DNA of 64,000 bases, from contig CP114123.1 of assembly GCA_029959195.1 (NCBI GenBank), positions 124,001-188,000 of the forward strand. Direction: 5' to 3'. This document shows, piece by piece, positions 1-12,377 of this stretch; position 1 is the first letter of the stretch, and the number at the start of each line of letters is the position of its first letter. The notes below the pieces were generated by a model. The model did no database searches, was not told the DNA's origin, and saw only the letters and a program-made list of their open reading frames with translations. Position numbers and translations under genes: made by a program. This stretch comes from Dictyophora rubrovolvata (lineage: Eukaryota > Basidiomycota > Agaricomycetes > Phallales > Phallaceae).

Positions 1-1098
1 GTATCCGTCTTTGCAGAGAACGGTGAGTTTCCTCAGACGGTTAGACGTACAGACGATAAGAGCGTATGCCCAAATACCATCTCTTATGAATACGGTGTAG
101 AGGGGAGATAGCGGTATCCCAAGATCCCTGGCACCATATCTAGTGTAAATTACTCTAGCGATTACAAGGATGAAGATGATGCTTTGAAAAATCAGTATGA
201 CGACCCTGAAAAATATAATTAAATTAGTTTTTTGAAACCCGTTAATTATGGACTAAATGTGCACACCAGATAAAGGCCAGTCGTAACGGATATTGTATCG
301 TTATACAATCACCGATGATAGGGCTGAACTGGGGAACCGGGTTCGGAATGACAAGATAGCCCGACACGAATAGTCCGGCGAGGGTAAACACCGCTCCCTG
401 TGCGCAAAGATACAAGACAACCAAGAAATATGAGAAGATTCGATTTTTTCCGTAGAATGCATAAACTAGATGGAGCATTGAGTCGGCACTAGACAGAGAC
501 TTTAGATCCATTATCATACCTCGATATACCAAAAGTGAATCTGCAGCTGCTGCTAGAGATACGCCTCCAAAACCGAGAAACCACTTGTAACCTGAACATG
601 CTCCGTTGCTGAAAGAAGCGTTCAATGCGAAAGAGAATACTCCGTTTGCACTGTATTGCCTTAATATGTTTCAGAAAATGTTGAGTAAGCACAAGCCTTA
701 CACTTGAATGGCGAGAGCAAGGTAGCGGACGATGAGAAAGACGCATTTAAGCAAAGAGAGTTTGGTACTACGAAAGTATACGTGAATAATGGGGTATACA
801 CAAGAAAAAGCAAAACATTATCATTATTACGTCCAAATATATGATCTCTAGTAAATATTCAGAACATGCCTTCTCCAGAAAATACGGACGTACCTCCTCG
901 TCGAATGTAAGCAACGTGTCCCAGGCGAGTGCGGACAATCCGGCGACTGGGTGAGAATATTTAAAACCGAGATTGAGAGAGGAAAGATAACGCGAAGCAC
1001 GCACCAGCTGCGATTATGGCAAAATGGGCAGAGGGAGCACTCGAAACCAAGGCTTCTACGAACTCGATTTCCTGTATTATACTCAAATTACTTGCCAT
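1..1098 (-). CDS. DUF6533-type integral membrane protein (3' end cut by window)
   Basis: Hypothetical multi-pass membrane protein of the basidiomycete DUF6533 family; no biochemical function is known for the family. The start codon at 1098 opens an exon reading MASNLSIIQEIEF. After a short intron comes the family hallmark, read as LSALAWDTLLTFDEEV near 905-955, followed by a GTACGT donor. A long exon near 242-590 encodes hydrophobic segments including VYAFYGKNRIFSYFLVVLYL and the NPVPQFSPIIGDC motif. The plus-strand gene at 7349-8805 carries a matching pair of blocks (VYAFCGGNKY and NPVPQLRPLLGDC), so the two are paralogs. Codons continue to base 1, so the C-terminal part lies outside the window. 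Exon borders other than the first two are approximate. Confidence 0.75.
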
Positions 1099-1998
1099 TG
1101 TTGAACTGATTATGATATTGAGACTCTGCGAAATAAAGTGTAGATTGATGAGCGAGGTTTTTTAAGCCTGTTCGCCGGGGAAGCATCGTGGAAAAGCAAG
1201 TCTGACAGATAATCAAAGAGTGAAATGACATGTACCCTCTCATAGCTTTAAGGCAATATAAGGCTTGATTTTTCCAGTCATACATCCTAACATCAAGGCC
1301 ATAAGATCTAGATTTGTTCCGATTAGACGAGATGGGTAATTTGGTGCCTTACGGTCAGCTACGGCAATGCCCGGTGGCTTGATTTAAAGACACCGAGTTA
1401 CATTCGAGCAATGGGTGGGTATCTTTTATAAATAGCGACGCACGGGATACAAATGCTTTGAGCTACTCAAAATAAGTTTTTATAAAAAACAAAACGAGAC
1501 TTGAAAGATTATTTGAGAGCGAATAATGTTATATCCAGACTAAAGACCGTGCACAGTGCACGGCCTTGGCTTCGAGCTTGGCCAATGCAGCATGAATTAA
1601 TTGTGGTGCAATGAGACCGTGACGAAACCAGGGCTATTCTGTATGATCATAATCGTGGACATACACGTTCCCAGATGCAGCGTAGTAAAATTTCTGACAA
1701 ACGTTTGTTATAGCGGCAGTGACTTGCTTCCCATTCCTAGGATGAATGATGAACGGGTTTACTTGTTGGGGTTTGATGAATCTTCGGACTTGCTCGACCA
1801 TCCGAGTAGTAAAGCTCCGCCCATAGGTAGAATTTTTGACTTATTTAGAGTCTAAATTTATATTGGGACGTCCATCTGTGTCACGTCCTTGTCCGGCGGC
1901 CGTACGAGGGGGAGGTTTGTCATTGCGGTTGCGCCAAAAAGAGAAACGAGGTGATAAAAGAAGCGTGAAAGAAAGAAGAAAGGGGGACGGGAGATATT
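1099..1998. other. Intergenic, no gene seen
   Basis: About 0.9 kb between the DUF6533 gene and the Ras-family gene. It contains only short reading frames without recognisable motifs. It should hold the promoter of the leftmost gene and the 3' end of the Ras gene, but no specific element could be identified. Confidence 0.5.
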
Positions 1999-2953
1999 TT
2001 AAACGATGATACACCGGTTGTTCCTTTTTTTCTTTTGACCCTGTGGTAGTGGAGCACCGGGTAAAGGGGCCGTGCCGGAAGGACCGGAGGATGATCCTCC
2101 ATTCTCTTGCCTCGACTCACGTAGCTTGCGAACGAGACTTGCGAAAAGGCGTTCAACGTTGACCGCCGTTTTTGCACTAGTCTCGAGGAAATCGCATCCG
2201 AAAGAACGAGCCATTTCAATGCCTTCCTCACGTGTCACCTCACGATCCTGAGATCGGTCACATTTGTTGCCAACAAGGATAAAAACCGGCTTTGGTCGAG
2301 GCTTGACACGTAAGATACTCTGACGGATGACCTCAAGCCTTTCGAAGGTGACACGTGAGGAGATTGAGTATACGAGGAGGAAACCTTGACCTTCTCGGAT
2401 CCATTGATCTCGTAGAGCCACATACTCATCTACAATAATAATAATGATGATGATGATTGACTATTCTTTACGATCTCTACGATGGATAAGTTGAGGGAGA
2501 TAACGAACCTTGACCAGCTGTATCGATTACTTCTATAAAACACATGCGATTGTCGACAACCATTTGTGTCCGGTAGGCATCCTCGATGGTTGGATCGTAT
2601 GTCTAGATAACGATGGTGATGGATAGTTTGAGTTTAAGATAGGAGAAAAAGGGAGTTAAGAAAAAAGAAAAAAGATAGAGATATTGGATGAAATGACAGA
2701 CCTCTGGAAAATAAGGCGATGCGTAGAGGGTGAATATAGTAAGCTGGCGGTGGCAATGTAATAAAAAACTGCAGAAATACTCACCAACGAAACAGTTGAG
2801 AGTGAACTATTTTTAAATTTAACACGAGAGTGAAAGATTGATGAATTAGATTAAGATTTTTGACAGGAGAGATCGGACAATGCGTACTTGCACGGCTAGT
2901 GCGGTTTTGCCCACACCGCCGTCACCCAAGACAGCGACTCTCCAGTTGTCCAT
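1999..2953 (-). CDS. Ras-family small GTPase with CaaX box
   Basis: Membrane-anchored signalling GTPase. Exon 1 (2888-2953) encodes [22 protein letters not shown] with the P-loop GDGGVGKT. Exon 2 (2785-2806) gives FTLNCFV. The exon at 2509-2602 gives the effector loop [11 protein letters not shown] and the switch II start VIDTAGQ, and the last exon (1999-2429) gives DEYVALRDQ, the NKCD and ETSAK nucleotide-binding motifs, and a C-terminal CIIV prenylation box. The catalytic Gln of DTAGQ is present. The reading frame only closes if a 2-nt exon (AG, 2702-2703) between an 81-nt and a 99-nt intron supplies the Glu codon of FVETYDP. With it the exons total 615 nt, which is 204 residues plus stop. 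The exact Ras subfamily (Ras1, Ras2 or Rsr1-like) is not decided. Confidence 0.93.
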
Positions 2954-3119
2954 GGTTTGAAGTTTATAATATACTTTCTTTTTATTTTATTTGTGAGAGA
3001 GGTCGAGAGATTGAGAAAATTAAAAATAGGAGGTTCGTGCGCTCGTTTCTTGGTCGTTGCTGTTCGTGACGAGAGGTCAGAGAGAGGAGGATTGAAAGGG
3101 GTGTAAGAGAGGACGTAAG

Positions 3120-3212
3120 AAGAAAAAGAGGGGGGGTGGGAAGGGAGAAAGAGAAGGAAAAGAAGAGGAAGAGAGGAGGAGGAGGAGGAGGAGGAGGAGG
3201 AGGAGGAGGAGA
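3120..3212. repeat. GA-rich purine tract with (GGA)n microsatellite
   Basis: An almost pure purine stretch upstream of the Ras gene ends in about ten GGA units near 3176-3210. On the Ras coding strand it is a TCC/CT-rich tract about 170-260 bp before the start codon. Pyrimidine-rich tracts are common in fungal core promoters. The apparent Ser-rich and Pro-rich reading frames across it are low-complexity artefacts. Confidence 0.8.
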
Positions 3213-3275
3213 GGCGGGGTTTACGAAGCAAGAACGAAGCGAGACGGGTCGGAGGTACAAACGCTCAGAGCGGAG

Positions 3276-3907
3276 TGAAAAAAAATGTTTTGAGTTTTGA
3301 TATCAATGACGAGTTGATAAGCGCGTTAGGTACATTTACCAGAGGTAGAAATACATACACAATAGAAGTGTATAACCACCAAATAAACATACCATGTACA
3401 ATCAACGTGAACAACTGGATACAACAAAGTTCAAACACGAAGCGTCGCCGCTCTTTTTTAGTGATTTCACGCTATACTACCATTAGTATAGCACATTTGT
3501 GAAAGGAGCACATATAATTGTAGGATGGAGGACTCGAATGTTACTAGCTCGGTGATCTTCTTTTTTTTTCACAATGTCGCTCCTCGTGTCTTCCTAAGAG
3601 TCTTGAAGTCAAACACGGAGTCGACAGTCAGCGCTAGTCAGCACGCAATTAAATGTGGGAGTCCAATGGGAGTGGCGATAATGTAGTGCCTTTTTCTCAC
3701 TAATTAAAAACTTTCAAGTATCATCCTGGTTTTGTATCACGTAAAAGAATTTCATGCATAATATCAGATCATCGATTGGCACAGAATTCAGGCTCTCGGG
3801 CCGGGATAACAACGTATTCCTGAGACCACTAATATATATTGCAATACTACAATATAACATTATAAGATATGGATCGCTTACATGTAGAAATCCAAATTTC
3901 AATAAAA
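3276..3907. other. Intergenic, no gene seen
   Basis: Spacer between the Ras promoter tract and the 3' end of the glycosyltransferase gene. It contains AT-rich sequence and short frames without motifs. No RNA gene or repeat was recognised. Confidence 0.45.
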
Positions 3908-5104
3908 TTAATCTGATTCCGACACTACACTTTCAATTCCCAGCTCCTTGCCCAATGCAATTCTTTCCAAGGCACTGTCTTGCAACCACTGAGCCCGATC
4001 TTTATTCGTACGCCCAGGAATAATATCGCTTCCCATGTCATATGTCTGTACAACTACGGGCGGATACACCGAGTAGGAGTTGATCTTCTCTCGGGATTGT
4101 AAGTGTTGAAACGCATGGTCTATAGTCCTCGAATACGCGAACGCTTCTGAACGAAGGTACCGTATCATCTTTCGTGCCCCAGCGCGGCTGACGGCATATG
4201 CGTGCGTACACAGGACGTGCGATGACCGATGAAGAAAAGGAGATTTACGGAGGGCAGGCTTGGTCCATTCTTTACTGTGACAATGTCCAAGCATGACAAT
4301 GTCCCAGCTGACGTCGTCGAGAGCAGACCACATGAGACGTAAGCGATTAGTGAGATCCCATTCCATGTCAATGTCATCTTCGAAAACGATGGCTGTGTCG
4401 TCGTTGCCGTCCGCGATAGTGCGAAGGAGGCGGTAATGTGAGTTCCAGCAAGCGAGCTGCGGTAGTCTCAGTGGGTGAGAACCCCAATTCCTGCCGTTTT
4501 CGTCGTAGGAGTCCAAAACCGGGGAATCGATGGCCGATGAAGGTACCCTCGACGGATCGTCCCTAGTCCATAGTTCTGCACCTTGAAAATCACTGCCCAA
4601 CTCGTCATTACGGCCAGTGTCTTCCGCCCATCTGAAATGAAAGTTTTCTGGATCCCTATTGGGAGCTGTTTTATTAACCCTGTGTAGACTCCTCCATTCC
4701 CGAACATGATCCAACACTCTTTTCATCTCTTCGGCGTATTTTTCCTCCCCTAGGTCAGTTCCGTTGAAAAAATTGAAGTCAAGATCCATCGCCCGCGCGA
4801 GTTCTTCCATTCCCAGCCGTCTATCTGTTCGCTTGGCCAAGTTTAGAACGTAAATCTTTGACGCTACACCCAATGTTCTCGAGTGATTTTGAGTGTCGGT
4901 GGGACGCAAAGTGGATAGGACTGTGCGATACGAGGGAGACCGGACTTTTTGCCATTCTATAAGAGTCGAATGCCACAATGAGAGAAAGTAGAGTACAATA
5001 AGGAGTGTTATTACAGAAAGAGACCCTAATGAACGCAGCATGAAGGAACGCATTTGAGCTGAGGGGATAGACTGGAGCAGGGGCAGGGTGCGCGCTGTTG
5101 ACAT
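3908..5104 (-). CDS. Glycosyltransferase family 25 type II membrane protein
   Basis: A single-exon gene of 398 codons, unusual in this intron-rich window. Residues about 18-46 form one hydrophobic segment (SLSVITLLIVLYFLSLW), consistent with a signal anchor and Golgi/ER lumenal orientation. The catalytic part starts with YVLNLAKRTDRR near residue 85, the usual N-terminal motif of GT25 (LPS glycosyltransferase-like) proteins. It continues with AIVFEDDIDMEWD near residue 240, an acidic EDD motif expected to bind the metal and sugar nucleotide. A later block reads CTHAYAVSRAGARKMIRYL. The sugar donor and acceptor cannot be told from sequence. GT25 proteins include bacterial LPS galactosyltransferases and animal collagen galactosyltransferases; fungal members are mostly uncharacterised. 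Confidence 0.88.
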   Translation of the reverse strand: MSTARTLPLLQSIPSAQMRSFMLRSLGSLSVITLLIVLYFLSLWHSTLIEWQKVRSPSYRTVLSTLRPTDTQNHSRTLGVASKIYVLNLAKRTDRRLGMEELARAMDLDFNFFNGTDLGEEKYAEEMKRVLDHVREWRSLHRVNKTAPNRDPENFHFRWAEDTGRNDELGSDFQGAELWTRDDPSRVPSSAIDSPVLDSYDENGRNWGSHPLRLPQLACWNSHYRLLRTIADGNDDTAIVFEDDIDMEWDLTNRLRLMWSALDDVSWDIVMLGHCHSKEWTKPALRKSPFLHRSSHVLCTHAYAVSRAGARKMIRYLRSEAFAYSRTIDHAFQHLQSREKINSYSVYPPVVVQTYDMGSDIIPGRTNKDRAQWLQDSALERIALGKELGIESVVSESD

Positions 5105-7348
5105 AAGTCTTTAATCGTATTCTTATCTCAAAAGAATGATGGCCGAATAAAGCGGTAAAACTGAACCGCCCATAAACTGACGCGATCCTTTGTAAACTTC
5201 AAATTGTTTTTGAAGCGAAGACATGCGACATCGGGACTTCGGGTGCGTCTGCTATTTTCGTACATGATGTAGCCAATTGCTAGACGGGTTTGGAATCGAG
5301 ACCTTCGGATTGATTAAGAAAATTCTATATGGATATTAATAGTACGCATCGTAATGTATACAATTTCTTCCTTCATAAACGGATCTGAGTATTGAACATT
5401 GTTTAAAGCACATGTACGTACGATTTACATGATAATATGACCGCGGCCTCATTCGTAGAAAACTCCTGGCGCTGGAAAGCTTTGAACTCCTGATCGACAA
5501 ATAATCTGTAGCTCATTTTTTGAACTCCTTAAACTTGTTCGATAAACATTGAGGGTCCCAAACCCTTGATCAAGGTGAAAAAAAGCGCTGGTCGCAATTT
5601 TCCATCCGCCTTGTGTTTTTTATTGAATGAAGAATTCTCAACTAACCCTGTGGAGCGTTGTATGCTTCAGTAATACTTCATTGCTCCGGCGAAGTGTTCG
5701 GAATGATGGAAATTTTACCGTTCCGTCGAGAACTGGTAGCATAAGCGCGTGAATGGTTTCCAACGGAAACACAAGAGTTCATAGAAGACATTCTATATGC
5801 ATTTCAAGCAACCAATTCTCTACAATGCCTGCTTTTTGCATAATGATATGATGATACATTTTCTCGCGCCCGCGCGCGCACTAAAAAAACCGGAGCAGAG
5901 AAAGTTTGTCGTGTGACACCTGTGACATATTGACATGTTCGGAGTAGTAAGTACCTATCTCTGTTCAATTTTGGTTCAATCTCTATTCAACCCCCCTTCG
6001 TCACTTCATTTTGTCCAGCAACAGTGTTTCTAAAAATCGCTGTCAGTGATTTAAATGCAATGTTCGATGTTCACGAATGGATTATTCCCCATCACTGCTC
6101 GAGCGGCAAGTCGGGATTCGGGAAGCTGCATGACCCTGGGGATAAAGGGCTGTCCCGCCTAATAGTACTGACATTTCACACGACTATTAGCCTAACTTGT
6201 TAGAGGGATCCCGTATATCAAAAAATTCTCTTACTTTATGTAAACAGGGTATCTCATTGGTATCTCACCTTCTTCCGAATAAAATGGACTTGTGCACGCT
6301 TTACACTGCTTTACATGACATTAAACAGTCGCCATAATATTTAAAGTTAAAGGATGGCTTTTCATCCTTACACCGCCTATTACTACTTCATATTGAAACG
6401 ACTAATTTCATGAATATGAAAACAAGGAACAATTCCGCATGCACTGTACCCAATTCGTGGATGTTTTTAGGGCTGCGTTTCCCATCACGATCTTCTGTCA
6501 AGATACGAGGTGATGGATTCAAGTGGAGGTCTTTATTACTTCATCCGTCATTCTAAAAATGTCATTTTCCAGTGTGGCTGTTCGAATGGTGCTTGTGCCG
6601 AACGACGTGAATTATGACTATGGGAAAGATACATCCCGTGAAGTCTACTTTGAAACAAGGTCTCCTGTGGTGACAACCACTGCTACCATGCAATACATTC
6701 CTTAACCGTTCCGTCAAACGGTACGCTGTTTGAGGTGCTGTGTTGAATGTATTATCATCACCGCTCAAAGATGCATTTATCAACATCCTGGCGTTCAGTC
6801 ATTCCGGAAGTGAAGAGGTGCGAGATGATCTGACCTCGCGCAGCCGGCATCCAGTGACGTTTACCGTCTTGATTGACAGCGCCAGCTCGGAGTGATCCCG
6901 TGATACTCCACTTGTAATCTGTTTGTATTATCACTATGAATGAACGTTGGGATCGTTCTTTATAGCGACGTCTTATAATGACTTTCAAGTCTGGATGCAA
7001 AAACCCAAAGACAGATGGGGTTTTGACAGGATGTACACTGCGTCAACCACAACGGTGATCCTACTTGCACGGACAATCAGAACAGCTCTCGGGTATTTTG
7101 GTTCAGCCTGGGAACACAGATAGACCAATCGCATGAATAAAATACGGTGGATGTTTTGATTTCCCTTCGTTGCCCCACTACTTTACTCTTCAGGTGAGGT
7201 TTCCGAGAGTATATTATAATTTTGATTAATCGCTAAATAAGACTTTGGTTTAGGTCATTTCTTTACAGTTGTTTTAATAAAACGGAAAACTTGTCCATAA
7301 TCATTCTGAATTCAATCATCCCCCAACCTTGAATTCCAATCTATCAGG
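5105..7348. other. 2.2 kb intergenic, no gene seen
   Basis: AT-rich sequence with scattered short frames on both strands (for example 6523-6705 and 6758-7000). None shows a domain, splice-consistent extension or similarity to other parts of the window. A short CG-alternating run occurs near 5868-5880. The last few hundred bases should contain the promoter of the plus-strand DUF6533 gene. Confidence 0.5.
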
Positions 7349-8805
7349 ATGGAAGGGACCAGTCCAACCAGCCTTGACGCAGTATCGATAGGCTTAGTCA
7401 ATAGTGCTACAGAAGGATTTGCTGGTTCGTTTTCCTATGGTAAGTCTTCACCGGATCTTTCAAACTAGCGTCTTCCATATATTATACTGCAGTTGCCGCT
7501 GTGACCGTCCTTATATATGATATCTTGCTCACATTAGACGAAGAGGTCAGTAGCTTTGATGTGAGAACGCTTAGCGATGCTCAATGCACATAAATGTGGA
7601 TTAGAAAACGTGCATATGGAAGTAAGTAATGCTTCTATGTCTGCGGTATTTTATAATATGACGCGTGTCATTGTACAGATCGAGGTGGTCGCCAGTCAAA
7701 TGGATTTTTCTGCTAGTCCGGTATCTCACGCTCGCTCTTCTAATGTAAGAACCAGCAAATTCCAGCACTTCAGAAGCTCTCATTCTCGTCACGAACAGCA
7801 TTCAGACTATTGCTAATTATGCAAGTGGTTTTTCAGATTCAACATGTCAGGCAATAAAGTGGGTTGAGGGTGTTGGAGGGATATTTTTAGAGGCAGCCGC
7901 AGATATGTACTTAGTTTATCGAGGTTTTTTTCGATTTTTAATTCGTTGTCGCATCAATAACACCTTTTCTCAGTGTACGCCTTCTGCGGAGGAAATAAAT
8001 ATCTACTCGTTGGTTTGGTTGCTCTTTATATTGGTGTACAAACGACGTCATTCTCGCTCGTGGGCATTCTCGCACAAGATTATATCGAGATCTCAAACCC
8101 CGTACCCCAACTTCGTCCTCTCCTAGGTGACTGTATCCCACTTCTTTTCCCTTTCAAAATCACTTCCGTCTGGTACGTAGCTTGCGATGATTGCATGGTG
8201 GTCACTTAACGTTTCCCTGAAGGATCATATTTCTCGGGTTCCAAAGCGTTCTTTTCGCGTGTTTGATTTTTCAGATAGTGTATAGATGTTATGGAGCGTG
8301 GACTCGTAAAATTCGCTTACCCCCACTCTATGTATTGTTTATAAGAGACGGCAGTTGGGCCTACTTCCTGATCGTCGGTATGTATGCCAAAAGTGTTTAA
8401 CTCAGCGCGTACCAATTTTATCGACTGTTACGTTAGTCAGTTTAGTGCTTTGTGTTGTGTCTGCTTTCAAGATTCAACACTTCGGTGGTTCATTTATCAC
8501 GTACGTTCAGAATGTCTTAACGTTTTTTGTCAATTTTAAAGACTTGCCTTTCTAATAGGTGGCTGTATACCACAACCAGTGTCTGCGTGCGTATACCAAC
8601 CATCCCTTATCGTGTCTCATTTTTGAAAACGAAGTTACAGTGCTGTCGCTTAATTCTCAATCTGCGTGTCGCTGCCCACGATGAATCCGCCTCCATCGAA
8701 CCGTTTCAAGGGAACATATCATTGACTTGGAAAGCGGTCACCCCATTTATTAATACAAGAACGGAAATAGAGACGATGGCAACGACATCGACATCGACGG
8801 TATAA
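7349..8805 (+). CDS. DUF6533-type integral membrane protein
   Basis: Complete paralog of the truncated gene at the left edge, of unknown function. Exon 1 starts MEGTSPTSLDAVSIG. The next exon gives VLIYDILLTLDEE, the DUF6533 hallmark. A 17-nt exon (7605-7621) then encodes KTCIWK and splices to SRWSPVKWIFLLVRYLTL, a conserved hydrophobic block that is only visible in this frame. Later exons give VYAFCGGNKYLLVGLVALYI and NPVPQLRPLLGDC. The last exon, beginning near 8559, contains CCRLILNLR and ends at TAA 8805. Hydrophobic segments suggest around seven membrane spans, typical for the family. The intervening Ras and GT25 genes separate it from its divergently oriented paralog. Confidence 0.8.
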
Positions 8806-10236
8806 CTTCAAACTGTGATCAACGAGTTTTTCAGCTCCACGTTGTAAGCTACGCTCCTTACACGCGAAGTCATGCCGTATCCCGTTCTATTTTTACCTTC
8901 TTTTATTCTCCTTGTAGATTATATTATTTAGTTCCATTATCTGCCTCGCGCAGTTTATCTCCTTTGTGTCTTAGATTCTTTGTCCTTCGGACGATCCCTT
9001 CGTTATGCACACATTTCATTTATATATATATGTATCTATCTCTCATATATGATCATTATCGATTTATCTTTCATTCTGTGTGCTTTTGCACTAGCAGCAC
9101 CTCATCGGTACTTACAACGTCTGTATAGTATCTACCCTGCAGTTGTCATTCGCTATAATAATGATGTCCACAAATGTTTAATTGATATGTATACTTAAAC
9201 AATGTTTGTTTGATATAGGCTTTGGAGAATAGGCAATGAATAATCTAGAGTCGCTTCAAGCGCTCGGGATGCCAGTGCGCAAACAAATTAAAGACCTATG
9301 TACATATTACAACCCATAGGCATTCATCGACCATTGTAGTTAACGCTACCTAGACTGTTGTGACCAAACAAATTGCCAATTCGAACGTCAAGACTGGGAA
9401 AATCCTGACCAAGAAAACTCTCAGCTTGTTGGAGAGAGTACTAGTTCAAAGTTGAAGGGGGATCATACGCTTCCGCATCATGAGAAAACACCTTTATTTC
9501 TGCTACTGCTCTTATCTCCATTTCCTCTTTTTTCCTCCTTCAAATTGGTGGACGACCACGTGAGTGTTATCATGAAGATGGTGTATGAGGGGGAGACAAG
9601 GGTTATCAAAATCCTTTTGTTGCCTCTTGCTGTTTGATAAAAGCGAAGTGTGGCTCAATGGTATAGCTCCAGGGTGCACACATCATGATACAACTTGAAA
9701 GAAGAAAAAGGACGGTCATGGATGTGGCAATGGAACTTACACATAGAAAAACTCCGAGCGTAAAAGCGTTGAACTTCAAGGAAAATTTGACTTACTCATC
9801 TTTCATAAATGATTCTCTTCTTGAAAAAATTTGAACCCCAAGCAACTTTGAGTCTTTGACAAACTCAAGTTGAAACCTGAAGCTGCCATATGCGCTTACG
9901 TCAGTCATTGAAGCGCGGGATCGAAAACTAAAATTCGCACGATTCGAAATGTTGTTGCCCGGCATCGTAATCTTGTTGCTTGCAGATGTGGACTGCTCTA
10001 AAAGCATTTTCAATATTATCATAGCCATCAAGTAACACAACGAACTCGTTGATGAAGGTCTCAAACCTTCAAAGTTCAAAACAGTTCAGTCGGCCATCGC
10101 GCACCGCGGCTCATCGACATCCCCAGTACCAATGTATTCTTCGGACTTGTCAATCACTCCGAGGACTCTAAGTGGAGTGGAGTGGTAATAGGTGTGACCT
10201 AAAATTAGCAGTTGTGTGTTTGCCTTCATCCTTACC
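8806..10236. other. 1.4 kb intergenic, no gene seen
   Basis: No supported gene. Short frames at 9452-9637 (plus) and 9792-10079 (minus) have no recognisable domain. The right end should contain the promoter of the FAD-dependent oxidoreductase. Confidence 0.5.
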
Positions 10237-12377
10237 ATGCTCACATTTCGCAATATCTCATTAGGCATTGGATGTACCTACATCCTCTATCGAACAAGCG
10301 CAGTACTTATTCGCCAATATTTCATCTCCAAACTCACGGCTCTTAACGAATTATCTGAAATTGGTACCGAGTCGACGAGGAAATCTGATAAGCTTCGTGG
10401 GACTGCGGTCGTTTGCGGTGGAAGGTGAGTTACCCTCGTCTTTCTTTCGCCTTTTCTGTTGAACCTTCTCGTAGCCTCGCGGGTTTATTAACAGCCAAAG
10501 TCTGCTCAGATCACTTCGATAAAGTTATCATCGTTGAATCAGAAGAATGGGTGACAAACCCAGAAGGATATACAGGTTCACATCGTCAGGGACCGGCAAG
10601 TAGAAAACGATCTCATGTCTCACAATACAAAGCGGTCCACCTTTATAAACCATTCTTGGTCGAAGTTCTTTTCAAATGGTTCCCAAATGTAAAAGAACAA
10701 TGCGAGAATCTCGGTGGGCGGTGAGCTGGTCTTTACATGTCATTGTCCGAGACTCTATTCTCATTTAACGTCTGCGTAGAGTTGTAACAAACTACTGGCC
10801 CCTTATTTACAGTGGCATACCCTCTGCTGAAACTGCGGATAATGATCACTTTAGAACTTTAAAATTAAGCAGACCTGGATTCGAAACATTGGTTCGTCGT
10901 CTGGTAATGACGTCTTGCAAGAATGTGCAGTACTTGGCAGGAACTGCACTGGGATTAGAGTATACTAGCGATTGCAATCTGGTTACTGGGGTGCGTGTTC
11001 GAACTTCGAAGCCGAAGCAAGAAGAAATCACGTTGCCCGCACTCTTGGTCATTGGTGCGTTGTTCTTACCGGATCTATTGTTCTACTTGGTGAAATATTT
11101 GACCAATACAATAAAATAATTCAAATTAGATTGCACGGGTCCTAGTTCGGCTGGCTTACGATGGCTTCGAGAGTTGGCAACTGCTGCAGGAAACGAGAAA
11201 GCTGTCCAAAAGTTGAATAGCCTTCGTTTGGCTTATGACCCCAAACAATCGTATTACACCTGTGAATTCGACGTTCCACCCGAAATAGTTCCTTACTTGA
11301 AAGACGCAGGATTCCCAGCAAACTGGGATACGGCTGGTGTTGTTTGGTTATGTTTTCCTGACCCAAAATTGGACAATAAATTTTTCGGATTTACGAGAAA
11401 AGATAACAATTATAGTAAGTTTTATATTGCCAGACTACGAAGCCTCGCGTGAGATGACCTTTGATGTATGTAGTGGAGATCTTTTGTGGAGGATGGGACA
11501 TTACGGAAGTCATTTCGAACATCGACGACATCCGTTCATTCATGTCCACTGCGAAACTTCGTAAACCACTTCCCACCTGGGTTTTATTGGTTCTGGACGT
11601 ATTAGAGAAGCATGATGTCCCGTTCGCTATTGATCATTCACGCCTGGGTATGTTTTCTGCATTCAAAAGACGGTGCGCTCAACAATCTCTTACCTTGTAT
11701 TCAGGGATCGCCACGTATATACAATATGACAAATATGAACATATGCCGTCAAATCTCATCGCAATAGGTGACTCTGTCATGAGATCCAATCCGGTTATGG
11801 GGTGGGTATCATGGGATTCATAAAATATCATTTACGTGTTGCAAATTAATGTTAATCGGTAGCGTTGGAATTACTAAAGCTTGTGTTGAAGCGTTATCGC
11901 TCAACACACTTCTTAACAAATGTTACCGACAAGAGGGAGCCAAAACCGACCACTTACCTAAAGACTTTTCCAGAAGATTTAACAGGATACAAGCTGAGAA
12001 GAGTACTGCGCCTGACTGGTCAGTAACAAACTGCTTTCGTAGAATGCGCTAGTTAAAAACACGCAATAAACAGGGATGGTAACAGACTCCAAGATTATGC
12101 CTGGGAATCAACTGTTCCCGCGAAAGGAGACAATCCCAAGACCTTCAAAAGATTCCAAAAGGTTTTTGGTGATTGGATGTTATTGACGAGTTTGAAGGCG
12201 AGTCGTCCAAATACTTCTTGCATATTGTGTGTACTTATTTGTGAACAGGACGCAGAGTTCGCTGCTACGATACAACACGTACGAGGCTCTTTAGTGCCAC
12301 CTACCGATTTGTTCACGCCCAGAGTATTGTTGAAAATTCTCAAAGTCAAGTTGTTTTATACGTCCCCCTTGTCTTAA
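10237..12377 (+). CDS. FAD-dependent oxidoreductase / monooxygenase-like protein
   Basis: Flavoprotein with an N-terminal dinucleotide-binding fold. The first ATG in frame is at 10237; a hydrophobic stretch precedes the motif GTAVVCGGSLAGLLTAKV, a variant of the FAD-binding GxGxxG loop that is split by an intron (AAG/GTGAGT). Later exons give NYWPLIYSGIPSAE, then DCTGPSSAGLRW, joined by splicing ATTG/ATTGCACG near 11058-11131. The FAD-ribose-contacting region appears as LIAIGDSVMRSNPVMG near 11757, resembling the GDA motif of class A flavin monooxygenases. The gene ends with PRVLLKILK and stop near 12377, 140 bp from the 3' end of ligase A on the opposite strand. Substrate is unknown; its position beside the ligase group suggests, but does not prove, a tailoring role. 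The final exon could end differently. Confidence 0.78.

Noticed and set aside
2896-3260. Minus-strand frames rich in Ser or Pro upstream of the Ras gene
   Set aside because: They are produced by the GA/GGA repeat read in different frames; no domain, and they overlap each other and the Ras first exon.
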